Part shown: piece after piece, positions 1 through 13,811 of the stretch
Layout of the letters: every line of letters starts with the position of its first letter
Numbering within the stretch: position 1 is the stretch's first letter
Assembly: GCA_016801885.1 (NCBI GenBank)
Contig: CM028896.1
Coordinates: 558,001 to 622,000 of the forward strand
DNA from: Toxotes chatareus
Lineage: Eukaryota > Chordata > Actinopteri > Toxotidae
DNA: 64,000 nucleotides
Reading direction: 5' to 3'
The notes under the pieces: generated by a model
What the model was told of the DNA's origin: nothing
Database searches by the model: none
What the model saw: the letters and a program-made list of their open reading frames with translations, nothing else
Translations under genes and position numbers: made by a program

Positions 1-540
1 AGGTCATAGTTACTTTGCAGATTGAGATAAGCTTCTAAAGTGTTTACGTTCAATTAGCCATGAATTTTAAATGGCAGACTTTTACTTGTAATGGAGTCAG
101 AAAAAAACCACACCTCAGGGTTAAGGTAGGTTATATCATTATTTCAACATACAACACTCGCACAGTAAAAACACAACACAGACACAAAAAGAGCCACAAA
201 AGATAAAAAGAAAAAAAACCCCAATGGGATATTTTTTTTTTTTTTAAAAATATGGAGGATTATGTGCTGTGAAACTGACTAATATAATACAATATGAATA
301 TTATAATAATATGAAAATGAATAATAAAATACTAATATTAAAGTTAAAACACTGGAGAAGAAGTGTGTCACAGCACGCCCTTTCCTTGACATCTGCTGCT
401 TGTTTTTCCAACACCTCTCCGGCAGATGGCGTCCTTCTCTCTGCCTCAGAAACAGCACCATGTCCGTATCATGACATGAGGCTGCAGCTGTTGTTGCTGC
501 TGCTGCTGTAGACACAGGCGCACAGCGTCAGCCAGGCGGA
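1..540. other. Upstream flank of ghr, no gene seen
   Basis: AT-rich sequence with short homopolymer runs. I see no splice-compatible exon, RNA gene or clear transposon here. The composition becomes more GC-rich from about 490 onward, towards the candidate first exon of ghr. Confidence 0.4.
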
Positions 541-725
541 CGGGATTTCTTCGACAGCGTGTCCAGCTCCGCTCGGATTTCGGTTTAACGCGCTCCTGGC
601 TGGTTGTTAGAAGGCGTCCTCGGCCTGGAGGAAGGAGGAACCGTGTGGTTTATTTGTGTCAGTCCGCTGTTTTGTTGAGTGAGAGTGAAGCTGGAGAGCA
701 CACTGCCGTTCACTTCACCGCAGCG
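541..725 (+). other. ghr: Candidate noncoding first exon of ghr
   Basis: A relatively GC-rich block ends in a good donor (GCG followed by GTGAGT at 726). It lies about 3.9 kb upstream of the coding exon that starts with an acceptor at 4652-4653. Vertebrate GHR genes usually have one or more untranslated first exons before the signal-peptide exon, so this is the best local candidate. The 5' boundary is a guess and no TATA box is evident. RNA evidence would be needed to confirm it. Confidence 0.35.
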
Positions 726-3700
726 GTGAGTTACTTCTCATGTCTGCCCTGCATGTTTCATGTGTTTACGCAGCTGTATTTAAGGCGCCAGTGTCTGATA
801 GTGACCGGTTTAACTCACACTGGCAAACTGAAAGCTTCTGCGTATTATACAGTAGAAGCAGCTTATAATTCTCGCTGTGGGCTGTGTTAGTGTGTCAGAG
901 CGTTTTATTTACATTTTCTCCACGTTTGCAGGGGGAAGAAAGATCCTAGACCAAACTGTGAAGCGGTTTAAAAACAAGCTGGGGATGTGATTTAACTGAA
1001 AGTACTGAAAGTTAACATTGTTTGTGGTAAAGAAGAGAAGAAGCTTGTTGAGATCTAAATTTGATCAGTCAAGTCTCAGGTGGAAAATAACCCAGAAGTT
1101 TAGTTTTGAACTGAAGTTGCTTTGTGGGCTGATTTGATTTCCATTTGCTGTCATTTAAAAGGGCAAACACTGTTCAGAGTTTGTTTTATATATGAGCAAT
1201 TCATCTATCAACCTACTTTTCTCATTAATCATTTATGTCATTTTTCAAACTAAAAAACCAAACATTTCCTTGTTCCTGCTTCTCAGTTGTGCCACAAATT
1301 TATCAGTCGCTCCTTGTGTGTCTGGCAAACAGTGTGACCAGATGTGGAGGTCAGATGCGACATCTCCACATCTGGACCAATTCTGGCAGAAAACCTTCCA
1401 GCCTGTCAGCCAACAGTGGAGGATAACAGCTGGAATCAGCCCTGATGTGGAAGTATCAGGGGTGATTGATACGTTTGTGGCCTAAGGTAGAAGGAGTCAG
1501 TTTTAGAAAACCTAGCAGATTTATTTTTTTAATGTAGTCCACATCCTACACACACAGTCCAGCGGGTCCTCGAGCACACTGATCCCTGCTTTGTAGAAGT
1601 AGGTGTCTTGGACCTCTACAGAAAGTGGTCCACAGCAGCAATGACGCCATCATCACTATCAAAATGGCAACCACTGAGCTCCTTCTTCATCTAGGGGAAG
1701 GGGTAGTAGTCTGAGGGGCCACATCAGGTCAAATCAGGCAGAGGACCTCATTGGGTGATGAGCCCTTGAGAGCGAGGTGGTGGATGACTGCACAAAGGCC
1801 GATGTGTCCATTTTCTCAGGCAGAGCTGACTTTTAATTTTTAATCACGTGAAACAGAAAAACCACAAATGTTATCAACTTCAGATTTTCTGTGTAATCAC
1901 CGAATAAGTTGAACTGCACTTGTGTTTAACCAGAGCTAACTCATCTCCTTCTACCTTCTGCCTCCATCACTTTGAGTGTGTTAGTACGACCCACACCTGT
2001 TCATCTGAACAGGGACTGTTATTTCTAGCTGAGAGTCTAGTTTAGTCTGTTAGTCGGCCTTATCAGCACGAGACATCCCAGAGTGAAAAAGCTTGTCTGT
2101 TTCCCACTGTGCGTAGACCATCAGTGGCCAACAGAGAGTTCAAAGCAACAACGCTGAGGCTGCAGCCAAGTGTAAGTCATTCTGACTAATGACCCTGTCA
2201 CTGGTAATATGTGTAATAATAATAAAACTTTCACTGCTGAGTGTATTTAGTTAACATAAGTGAAAGATTATGTAACAGTAATTATTTTAGCATGTTGCAT
2301 GTGATCCTGTTGAACCTAAAACAGAGCTGACTGATGCTGAATTTAAAAAAAAAAAAACCCAACATCTAATTACAATATATCAGACGATATTTTATTTTTA
2401 CAAACACAACATCATGGGAAAGTAGCCTTCATATCTGGCAATTAAAGAGTTGTCACAAGGACACAGACATTATCAACGGAGATGTTTATTTTTTTTAATT
2501 TCAACTTCAAGATTATTGCATTGAGTCATTCTTTTTATTGAAATGCACTTGAAGAGTGAACTTCACTGTAAAAACTGATATAACTTATATTCATAAATAA
2601 TTATGTAAATCAAACAAATGACAATTACTGCAGAAATACTTTAAAGTAATTTCTTTAAAGAAATATAATACTGCATCTGCAACACAGGAACCACCAATCT
2701 TGGGTGATCAGGATGTGTCTTATGTATGTCACTATAAAATAAAATAACTGTATTATTAAAATGTATGATTGATAGAAAAATGATAAAGTAACATATGAAT
2801 CAGCTGCTTGTTTTCCACCTGCACTGCAACAACTGAGCTGAGAAATTAAGAGCAAAGAAACTGGACTAATACCACAAAGCTTAAGAACGTGAGTCAGTGT
2901 CAGAAGCTGTGAGGGGAGGAAAGGAGGAGATTACATGACTGAGTGCATTCAAAAGGCGTCGAGTCAGTAAAATAACATCATGCACAGACAGATTGGCTGA
3001 TTTCCAAAATGATTTATTTGCACATCACAGAAGGTGACGTCTTCAAATGGCTTGTTTTGTCCAACCAATAGTCTAAACATTGGAAGTTCATTTTATTTTA
3101 TTTTTTTAATCATATAAAAGTGAGAAATTTGTTAATTTTCATCAGCTAATCAGTTGATTTTGTAATTGTTTTTATGAATAGGGTCCATTGGTATGAGAAA
3201 ATTACCTTCTCAGATGTAACTGCCTCAACAATCTGTTGTTCATAATGGGCTCAATATTGGGGTTAAAACCATTTCACACCTGAAAGACACCTAATCATTA
3301 ATGTTATCCATCCTCACGGATATTCCCTCTCTAGCAAAATGCAGTTAGTGACAGGATCTTATGGCTTTTCTCTTTGAGGCTAATTCTTTCTACTCTTTCT
3401 CTTTCCTGGCCCTTGACACATGTTTTTAGGACGTGAAATTCTCCCATCCTGCTGAGATGAAACCTCACACCTGACCCAGGCATCTGTGTTGAAAACTCAG
3501 CTCTGAATTAGATGATAAATTAATATGAATCCCATACAAGGATAAGTAAACAAGATCTAAATGAGGCCCAGAATGTAGTAGGGATGGATTTCACAAGTGC
3601 TGACAGGAAGCCAGCACTGCTGGAGAGGGATGGATGTCATGTTCAGAGCAAAACTGTTTACTGTTTCGAAACACGCCTCTCCAGGAAGTATAAAGAGTGT

Positions 3701-4653
3701 GAATACCACGAAGAAAATAATGAATAAAACATGCTCAGATTCTGAGTTTTCCTGCTGATACTCCCCGCTGTCCAATAACTGCGGTCTGCTATGATTCATA
3801 GCTTGGATTCTCCTTTGTGGGTATTTCAAATTTCATGAAAAAAATATGGACGCTGGAGAAGCATAAATTTTCTGAAGCAGCTGAAACATTTTAAATCCTT
3901 TTTTTTTTTTTTTTTTTTGCCTCAACATGTTTTGAAATGAGGTTTTGAAATGATAATAATGTAAGGGACAATAAGTGTGTCAGTTGAAGGAAAGGAGCTG
4001 AAAATGTGTGTTTAAGTAGTGAAAGGAAAGGTGAGTGTAAGCTGAAGTGAGGTCTTAACAAAAATGAATTGTTATTAGTGAAGTCATTAGTTAACTGAGA
4101 ACAGATCTTAGTAATTCAGATCACTTCAGAAGTAAAATCAGAAGTAAGATCATTTTTAAAACCAACAAATGGCTAGTCCTGCATGAATCAAAGACCTAAA
4201 GAAGATGAATTAGAACATGTCTTAAAGCAGCACTACTGTAAATATCACTGAGCTTGTTTAACATGAAATGTTTAGAAAGTAAAAGGGGTCTCTTGGGTTC
4301 CTGTCCAAAAGAGCTGAAATTTCAAGGATTTAGCAAAATATTTGCAAAGTGATCCAAAGATTAGGACGCAGAATAACTGACAACAGATAAGGTGCTATGT
4401 ATGTGCTAAAGTGGGGTTTGCAAAGTGAAACAGTGAGTCATTTGATGAATGCTTTTATATAAAGCACTTTACAGTCCTGTGACTCTATACAGTTTTATCA
4501 GTGGACCCAGCCTCTCCTCCTTTTGAAAAGTTAAGGGGTGGTAAAAGTGTCCCAGTTTAGTGGTGGTGGTGGTGGGCAGGGCCTTCATGAGTTGTGCAGT
4601 TCAGCTGGGTGGACTGCACCGAGAAACTAACGTTCACCACGTTTTCTCTACAG
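726..4653 (+). other. Putative ghr intron 1, noncoding
   Basis: About 3.9 kb of AT-rich DNA between the candidate first exon and the signal-peptide exon. I see no coding exon or full mobile element in it. A strong inverted repeat at 1338-1375 is listed separately. Confidence 0.4.
1338..1375. repeat. Perfect 12-bp inverted repeat (hairpin)
   Basis: CCAGATGTGGAG at 1338-1349 is followed after 14 bases by its exact reverse complement at 1364-1375. The spacer can add a short GTC/GAC pairing. It lies inside the putative first intron of ghr and is not explained by any recognised element. Confidence 0.7.
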
Positions 4654-4662
4654 CTCAACACC

Positions 4663-7600
4663 ATGGCTGCTGATCTCACCGTGGTCTTCTTCTGCGTCTT
4701 CTTCTTCCTTCACGTCTTCACCGCTTCAGCACTGGACTCAACCTCCGTGCAAGGTGTGTTTATGAATTTTTATTTGGTGACCATTTTTATTTATTTTCTG
4801 TATATTTCAGTGCATAAGGAGATTAGAGTTTGAAAACAGTTGTAGGAATTTGAGAATTTGAGACAGGTTTGAACTTATGTTTGTTATATAAAGTACAATA
4901 ACTTATTATATTATGTTGTTTGCAAGTTTTATACTTGGCATTCATGAGGCGTTCTTTGACATCTGGTGTCTCCTGATGCCCAGATTTTCAGTTCTTGTTG
5001 ATCTGTGGAAAAACTTTGGAATCAAAAACAAATCCCAGAGGGAACATTCTGAGACAAATCTTTTTTAATGGGCCACAGGACAAAGTCAGCCTGGAATAAA
5101 AGAAAACATTAATAGTTGCATTGTTACGGTTCTGCTTTGGCGTTGAAATGAACTTGTATTGCACAACAGCAAAGCCCTCCACAGAGAACCACACAGAACG
5201 GCCAGCAGATTTCTAGTGAAGTGGCTTCCCAGGAATTCTGCAGAGCAGAGAGCAGAGAGCACGCCACTGCCGAACAATGGGAAGCTGTTTGTGTGTAGAG
5301 GCCCCCCGTTCTAACAAACAGTGCCTCAGTGGCAGTGGAAAGGCCGTGTATTTGCATACATGAGCTGTGTTTTATCCACAGATATAAACTAGGTCTGCAC
5401 TGACCATTTAAGTCACGCACCGACATCCTGTGCTTTGTCTTGTTACATAACAGTCTCAGTGAGTTAGCAGAGGTGTGGACGGAGGACGTGCAGCCCCCCC
5501 CCACCTCACCTCAAGTTCTCCCGCTACTTTATGTCTCTATGTGAGACTGAACAGAGCTGCTGTGTCCTGACAGATGGGTTTTCCCCCGCAGCAAAAAAAA
5601 AAAAAAAAAAAAAAATATTGGAGTGGGAGCCAACAACTTGTTCATAGAAATCTGGAGTCCTGCAGCTCGGGATCATTTTTCTGTACAGACTCAGTAGCGC
5701 ATTTGCCAGCGTTTAATGGCCTGCAGATGCCTGCAGATTTCTGAATCACTGCCTACGACTCAAATTTTGTTGAGTGATTCAGATCGGCACGGTGTCGCTG
5801 TGGTGAGTGGGCTGCTGGCCCAGATGATGAAACGGCTATATGTAACTGAAGAACAAATATAAATTTATCGTGTTCAGGATCTCAGTGTTTTCTAAAAGAT
5901 GTACTTTATTATTATGGTGATGAACCAACAGAGGATTATCACCTGAATCTGAATCCCTTTGACTTTACTGAGCTTTATACTGAGTATCTGCTCAGTGTTT
6001 AGCTGTCTGACACACAAGTTCACTCTCAGTTCACTCACACTGCTCACTCAAGCACCACTGTTTATATGACTCAGGGATCAGAACATTGGGTCTTAATATG
6101 ATTAGGTTTCTTCTCTGGAGAGCTCATACTGTCACTCTTCACTTTTTTAATTTTCTATCCATGCGTGGCTACTGAGGCTTGTTAGGATTGTAAAGAACTG
6201 TAATTAGCAATGAAAGCATTGTGGCCCTTAGCCAAGGAAGGAAATGGATTTTCTAAATGCAGAGGATGAGGTATTTCCCCCAGAGAGCTCCCTGATTGAT
6301 GTCTGAACATGTGACTCTGTAAATAACCATTTGCCCTCTGTGTACACAGGAAAGGCATTGCTGACAGCTTCCCACCAACACACTGTGCAGATGTTAATAG
6401 ATGCTATAATAGGAAAAACATACACTAATTATCATCAAGGGGTTGGATAAACAACGGGAGACAATAAGCTGTGGTTCTATCTTATAGTTTATGGGATCTG
6501 CTGAAGGTAGGAGTTGGTCCTTTAAAGGAAATTAATGCTAGCTGCTATTTCCTGTTCCCTTCCAAATCACAGCTAAAAGGAAACGCATCTGGGCTTATAA
6601 AAACAGATCAAGCAAGGATGTTTTGTTTCACCCCGAAATAGACTGTGCAGGCAGCAAAATTCATGTTGTAAACATGTTTGCTTGGTTGTGGTAGTTTGCC
6701 TCAGAAAGAGGAGTCCTCTGATGACAATATACTGTAAATTGAAATTTCCATGTTGGAAGTTGTGTGTTTGGTGGATCGAATATGTCTGTGTTCAGAAAGC
6801 TCACCACATCTACTGCTCACATGTTTACTTACACCAGAGGTGAACTCTGCTTGGCAGCTGTTGAGCAAACACGGCAGTGCTTACTTTGACGTGCAAACAC
6901 AAAAATGAAGCCTGTCAGTTTGTGAGGTGATCTACTTATTCTAACAGCGTTCCCCGCCGGGAAGGACCCGGCTGTACACTACATATCAATGTTAAGGGAT
7001 ATTATGTGAGAGTTAGACTTCGTGGTACAAACCACTTTCTCCCTTTTTGTTTCTGCTCTTTCTCACTCTCCCTCAGATCCAGTTGTCAAGTTGAAGCAGC
7101 AAAAATACAATGTGAAAATACTCCCAAATCAAAGTCCTGCATTCAGAATTTTACCTGAAAGTACATCAGTTACTAAGCTGGGCAGTGGTGTCTACTTTAT
7201 ATACTGTTGGATAGCTTAAATACATGTTGTATATTTGATGTAAAATCTGCATAATACAGCCAAATAAACAACTCACACATAAGCCACATAATGACAAAAC
7301 ACTGTTAATTAACATAGTTACCAAGTTTCAAAATGTCTCTGTAAAATTTTCCCTGACAACACATTAGATTTTCTTTTTTTCCTGCACTATCCAGTCTTGC
7401 AGTACCGTGTCTGCTCGTGTTAACTAAAGCACGTTTAAACATTTTCATGGTTATGTTTTGGCACATGGTTAAGGTTTATGAAGGATTGTGGTCTTGGTTC
7501 AACACAGAAAAAGTCAAAATGGACTTGAACCTCAACATATGAACTGTTTACTGTTTTGTTTTTGTTTTTGTTTTTTTTAACATGGCCTATACGAAAACAT

Positions 7601-10600
7601 GATATTTCTAACCAAACCTTAAGTAAATGTTTTTGCTGTGTAGACCGAACAACAAGTGGGTCTCAGGATTCGAACCACAGTCTCCTTTGTCAGTCCCGCA
7701 CCCACCTTGTTCACCCGCTTTCGCATTTTATATACCTGAAAAAAATGTTGCTACTTGATATACATTTATGTACGTTAGGAGTACATAAACATTAACATAA
7801 TTTCTTGGAAACGGGGTTGCAAATATATAATTTTCTGTGTCTCACACACACACAGTTTACATACCACTCACATGTCCTCATTTATCATACAATGTGAGCC
7901 ACAAAAATGTCTCCCATAACCGAGTGTCAGATTGATTTTTACTCTTAATCCTGAGCCAAGCACGGTTCTGAGGAGGAGTCGGGGATCTGGTAAACAGGTT
8001 ATTTTTAACCTGTAACTCCCCTTCCCTGAAGCACCCTAAACAGGCGAGAGGTATTCATCATCTGCTCCCTGCGCTGCCTCTCAGCTGTGAAGGAGCCGTC
8101 TTGTCCTGACACTTCTCGGTACTCAGCCAGCCCGGGCTTGTGTTGTTGTTCCACCCTGAAGTGTTGATGTGGTCAGCTGAGGGTTGCCGCTGTCCCCAGA
8201 ACCACTGATGACAAACTCTCCTGGTAGTACAGAAAAAAAAAAGAAAAAGAAAACTCCTGCAGCGCTTTTTTTGGTTTAACATGCTGTGGCCTTACCAGAG
8301 GCCTATACCAATATTGATATTTGAGACTTTTATCTGTGTCTGGTATTATGCCAATACCAGTGCATCGGCTGATAATGTCAGCCTGGCTGATGCATCCATT
8401 GTGCTTTTAGTTTTGAGATATTTTTCCATGTTACTTCTGGTAATCCACAGCTTCTACTGGAACTACTTTCTTAGCCCAGAGAGATAGTCCCCCTGAAAAC
8501 TATTGATAGAGTTTTACCCAGATTAGCCAGAACAGTGCTTTCTGACAGGGATGTTGTTGTTGAGTCATTGTTCAGTGCTGTGGTCTCCAGAGAAGAAATA
8601 GCAAAGACCTCTTTTTTTATCAGCAATCTCTCAAAAACAGGGCAAATGAAACACTTTTTGGATATAGCAAGAAGAAAGAGAGAAAATATTTATCTTTCTT
8701 AATTTGGGTGAACCAACCCTTTAAGGTGATAATATGCATTAATATAATGGAAATAATTGAGCTAACTATCAAGTAATTTTTCATTTTTCATGCTAACTTT
8801 ATAGTGCACTTAGTTTATTCACTTTCACAGCGTGAAACAGACAGACAGGAATTGGGGCACAGCTCAAGTGAACTGCAAGACGAACAGAGGAGCTCTGTGC
8901 ACACATTGTTTGAGCATATGCGGTCAGTAAAACAGGATCCATGTGGTACTTTCCGTACTAGTGCGCAGCTATTCCACGACAGCCGAGGCAGTGAACTCTC
9001 TGGCTGCAGCTTTCAGTTGAAGAGCAGTAAAAAGGACTTCCAGGAAAATGCTGATGTTTGCTCTGTGGTTGGGTTGCTCACTGGAGTTAGGTTACAGTTA
9101 CTAGCCTGTCTCTGAAGTGCAGCTCAGCCCTCCTCAAAGGCAACCATGAGTCAGAACAGTTGCAACAAAGGGAAAAAAAAAAAAGCGAAACAGCTCTTTG
9201 CAGTATAATAAAGGATTAGATATGTAATTGTTCTCCCTTTTCACACTCTGTCTCCCTGCAGTCCTCCCCCACAGACTCCCACACCTCACTGGCTGTGTGT
9301 CCACCAACATGGAGACTTTCCGCTGCAGATGGAATGTCGGCTCTTTCCAGAATCTCTCCGAGCCTGGAGACCTCCGCTTATTCTATATTAACAAAAAGTG
9401 AGTGGAAAAACGTTGTCATCACTGACTGAATACTCAGAAGTATGTGGTTTTTCTGTGCTTTCGAGGAAATCAAGGTTTTCAAGCGCCTAAAAGAAACGAT
9501 TTCAAGGCAAAAAAAAAAAAAATGTTAGTGAACAAATGATGTCCTCAGAGTGGTGATGAACAGACGTCAGTAGATTGGTTCTTGTGTCCTGCCTATTGTA
9601 TATTAAGTTTTTCAGCTACACTGACTGATGCAGATAATAAAGACAAAAAAAGAAAGAAAGACTGTTTGGAACAAACTGCTTTTACGACTCAAATATGTAC
9701 GTTGTTGGGTCTCTCCTGGCCTGGGACGTCCCTGTTCACTCTGCGTGTTACACTTAGCTGTAACCTAGTTCCTTTAAATGAGGAGACTGGTTTAAAGGAT
9801 AAGGCATTATTCTATGTTTTTTTATTTAAGTGTCAACAAATCCCATGAAAAAGAACAAAACCACCACTGTGTTAATGGGATTGAGTCAAAATAAACTGCA
9901 GTGGACGAAGGAACAAGTCACCCAGTGACACAGTGTGGCTCAGTGATTTTTTATTCTTATTTTTAATAGCTTCTGGAAGACAGTGAAGCTGTGTGGCTCA
10001 GAGGAATAAGATATATTGGGCAATGGATACATGGACACATTGCTTGTTAGAAGAATCACTTCATTATTGGTTTAACTTTGGAATTTGTAGATTATCTCCG
10101 GCCTTATCAAAGTAGTAGGTAGTGCTGTTTCCTGTCATTGCCTCCCTCTGCTTCATGTTGTCCCCCTCCACAGACCCTCCCTAGTCTCACCTAAAGACTG
10201 GAGTGAGTGTCCTCACTACAGCACTGACTGGCCAAGCGAGTGCTTCTTCAATGAGAGCCACACATCCATCTGGACCTATTACGGTGTCGAGCTCCGCTCG
10301 AGGGATCAAAAGGTCCTCTACGATGAGTACCTCTTCCACGTTCAAGACATCGGTGAGTTTCCTGCCTCACCGCTCAGCTGTCGCGATCGAGATTAGAAAG
10401 AAAATGATGAAAAACATTAAAAACCCATGTATGTGTGTGATCACACACAGTTAAATGACCAGTGCAGAGCACTTTGGGGAATCCCTTGTTGTCCTCATAC
10501 TGTTGCGTCCTTTGTCCTGGTTTCCATTGTTTGTGACCCTTTGTTTTAGTTAAGGGAATATCTTAATGCTAGTGCTCACAGTGATATTTTAGACAACAGC

Positions 10601-13600
10601 TTGCTTCCAACTTTGTGGCCAACAGTTTGGGAACCGTTTCCTGCTTCAGCATGACAGTGAATGAATCAGAAAACTGAGTGTGTGGTAGGTGGTTTCACCC
10701 AACATCAGAGTTGGACCTTATTCCGGCTCTCGTGGCTGAATGGGATCAAACCCCTGCAGCCAGGTTCTGAAATGTTGTGGAAAACCTGAAACTAGAAGAG
10801 TGGAGGTTGTTATGGCAATGTAAAAAAAAAAAGTCCAGGATATTGGAATGAGATTTTGTTCAGCAATCACATATGGATGTAATGTTTTTCTTTAACTGAA
10901 TTATTAGTTTATTCTAGTGAAGAACTACCTGATTCCAACTAACACACCTCCACTGAAATAAGTGCCTGCAAGTAAACCTGTACTGTTTGAAATCCTGAGG
11001 TCATGTTCCACCGCTAAATGTTTTGGTCTGCAGTTGAACCTGACCCACCAGTGGGCCTGAACTGGACCCTGCTAAATATGAGTTTGACCGGCGTTTACTA
11101 TGATATCATGCTGAGCTGGAAGCCTCCTCAGTCCGCAGACGTGGAGATGGGATGGATGACGCTGCAGTACGAGATCCAGTACCGTGATGTCAACTCCGAC
11201 CTGTGGGAGACGGTGAGTGTCTTTTCATATTACTGTGCTAAATTAAAGCTTGAGTGAAGCTGAAATTCAGTATTATTTTAAACCGTAATTTTATTTGCAT
11301 CAGTACAGCTAACTTTAAGACTCGATGACTCTGATATAGCTTGACTGATTTTTGAATTGAATTTTATTTTATTGTCAAAAGAAACATGAATGTTACTTAA
11401 AGACGTTTGTGATGCTGTAGTGCTGTTTGTAGTATTTCAACCTTATTTTCTTCTGCACAGGTCGACCTTGTGCAAAGCACAACTCGCTCCCTTTATGGGC
11501 TTCAAACTAACGTCAATCATGAGGTTCGGGTCCGGTGCAAAATGCTCGGTGGGAAAGAGTTCGGAGAATTCAGCGACTCGATATTCGTCCACATCCCATC
11601 TAAAGGTGAATAGTCATAGCTATGTTTAGAGGCTTGATGGGCGAAGCTGTTATAATAGCTGCAATAATAATGGCAAATATAAAAATGATGATTGCACAAG
11701 ATACACAAACAGGGACTGGTGTGAATCTGATGGTGTGGATGTAACAGGTTCACATTTATTTCAAGAATTTTCAGATCTTGACATTTTCCATAATGATCAA
11801 GTCATGTCTGAATAAAGCTACAATGAACATTTACATAATGAACACACACTGTACTGTATGTCTGAAAGACAAAAGGCCTTTAGTGAAGAAGATAAATGAA
11901 GGCAACAGTGTCAGGTTTTTCTTTTTCGTGTGTGTAATATTCTGATTATATTAAGGATGTGTGTTTGTGTTTGTCTTTCATTTCCCAGTGTCAAGATTCC
12001 CAGTGGTGGCTTTGCTCATCTTTGGTGCCTTGTGTTTAGTGGCCATCCTGATGTTAGTTGTCATATCACAGCAGGAAAAGTAAGTATTTTATAACCACCA
12101 GGATTTCACTGCAGAACCAGAAGATTTCAAATGCTGAGAGAGAGAAGTGAAGGAGCGCATGAGGCTGCTCAGTGACCAGCCGTCTGTGTGGGCTGTTTGA
12201 CCCTGAGAAACAGTTTCAGTGTGTTATCAGGGGTGTCAGTGAGATAATCTGAATATCTGCAGTGTTTTTTTTTTTCATTCACACATTGTGTCAAATTAAC
12301 ATCTTTCCTTTTTTCCCTTCCTAAGGTTGATGGTTATTCTTTTGCCTCCTGTTCCTGGACCTAAAATAAGAGGAATTGACCCTGAACTACTTAAGGTATT
12401 CACCTACATGATATGATGCTTGTTTCTTAGCACACTGGGTGTTAAGTGGGGTTCACATTACAAACCGACAGTTTCTCATTCACATGAAGTAGGTGGGGCT
12501 CAGGATTTGAACAAGTTAACAACAAATTTACTTGACAACTTGAGACAAATTGAGTACACTGAAAATCTTGGTACTAATCCTTCATTGCACAGGAAGCCTG
12601 GCTGCTTCCAACAGCAGGTACAAGTCTGTAAATCAGCTTCTGTAAACTGTGAAACAAATGAATGGGATTTTGAATAAAACCCCATGTAAGCCACTTGATT
12701 GTTTGACTGCTTGTGCTTGTGTACTTTTCAGTGATGTCACCATGTTCCCAGATCTTAGCAAACGAGTACAATGTTATTAGTGAGTACAGGGATGGCCAAA
12801 GCTACAAAAATAAGACCCAAATTGTAAAAAAAAAAAAAAAAGAAAAAAAACCAGCATCATCCCTGAAGCAGCTGACCTGACTCACCAGCTGAATATGGCC
12901 TGTGTATCAACTCTGTTTTCTTTATCTCACAGAAAGGGAAGCTGAGGGAGTTGACATCCATCCTGGGTGGTCCCCCTGATCTGAGGCCAGAGCTATACAA
13001 CGATCCCTGGGTGGAATTCATCGATCTGGACATTGAGGAGCAGAATGACAGACTGACAGAACTGGACACGGACTGTCTCATGGAGCGCTCCCTGTCCTCC
13101 AACTGCTCTCCCCTCTCCATCGGCTTCAGAGATGACGACTCGGGCCGTGCCAGCTGCTGTGACCCAGATCTCCCCCTTGACCCGGAAATGTCCCCTTTCC
13201 ATCCTCTTATCCCAAACCAAACCGTCAGTAAAGAACCACCGTGCCCGGGATCCTCTGAGCCAAGCTCCATAGTCCAGAACCCGACAGCTGCAGAGCCTCC
13301 CTTCATATCTCTGGGCAGAGAGGCTTTGTACACCCAAGTGAGCGAGGTGAGGTCATCTGGCAAGTTGCTGCTGTCACCCGAAGAACAGACCGAGGTGGAG
13401 AAAACCACTAGCAAAGATTTGGAGAAGGACTCCATCATGGTGGAGAAGGAGAAAGAAAAGAAAGAATTTCAGCTCCTGGTGGTGAATTCAGATCACAGAG
13501 GTTACACCTCAGAGCTCAACGCAGGGAAAATGAGCCCAAGATTATCCACAGAGGATGTGAGTAAACCCCACCAGACAGAAGGGGACTCGAGTTCTTCGCC

Positions 13601-13811
13601 ATCCCCATCTCCTTACTGTGAATCAGATACCACCACCGTGTCCCTGCTAGCCCCTGCTCCTGTCTACACTGTGGTAGAGGGTGTTGACAGACAGAACAGC
13701 CTCTTACTGACACCAAACTCAACACCTGCCCCACAGCTGATAATCCCAAAAGCCATTCCGACACCAGACGGCTACCTGACCCCAGACCTTCTGGGAAGCG
13801 TGACACCGTAG
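4663..13811 (+). CDS. ghr: Growth hormone receptor, GHR2-type (8 coding exons)
   Basis: Single-pass type I cytokine receptor that binds growth hormone and signals through JAK2 and STAT5. Coding exons: 4663-4753, 9262-9397, 10174-10352, 11034-11212, 11461-11605, 11989-12079, 12326-12395, 12933-13811. All have GT/AG junctions and compatible phases, giving 589 codons plus stop. The start is the ATG 10 bases after the acceptor at 4653 and opens a signal peptide (residues 1 to about 23). The ectodomain carries the motifs METFRCRWNV and KDWSECPHYS, several N-glycosylation sites and the WSXWS-equivalent FGEFS (229-233). A transmembrane helix spans about 247-269. Box 1 (ILLPPVPGPKI, 278-288) and a Box 2-like WVEFIDLDI (323-331) follow, then six tail tyrosines counting from Tyr319. 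Only five ectodomain cysteines are present: the third pair known in mammals and in fish GHR1 is missing. That fits the teleost GHR2 (ghrb) class. Confidence 0.96.
4754..9261 (+). other. ghr intron after the signal-peptide exon
   Basis: This 4.5-kb intron has a long A-run near 5593 and otherwise unique-looking sequence. No exon with plausible splice sites and no full transposon is visible. A minus-strand string resembling a Pol III B box occurs at 7668-7678 but lacks a tRNA fold. Confidence 0.5.
10607..10885 (+). mobile_element. Degenerate Tc1-like transposase C-terminal relic
   Basis: Inside the ghr intron between the exons at 10174 and 11034. The text resembles the 3' part of a common fish Tc1-like transposase: a decayed phrase for the FQHDND motif near 10643, followed by the stretch reading VAEW-like and the terminal segment with TATTGGAATGAGAT. 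It shares this segment with the relic at 52205-52446. Frame is lost and no inverted terminal repeat is intact. Confidence 0.55.

Noticed and set aside
7668..7678. Minus-strand GGTTCGAATCC, a match to the tRNA B box
   Set aside because: The surrounding bases do not form a T-arm stem or any cloverleaf, and no A box or SINE tail is evident.
12857..13438. 193-residue minus-strand ORF opposite the last ghr exon
   Set aside because: A shadow of the real plus-strand coding exon, low complexity and with no splice or family support.
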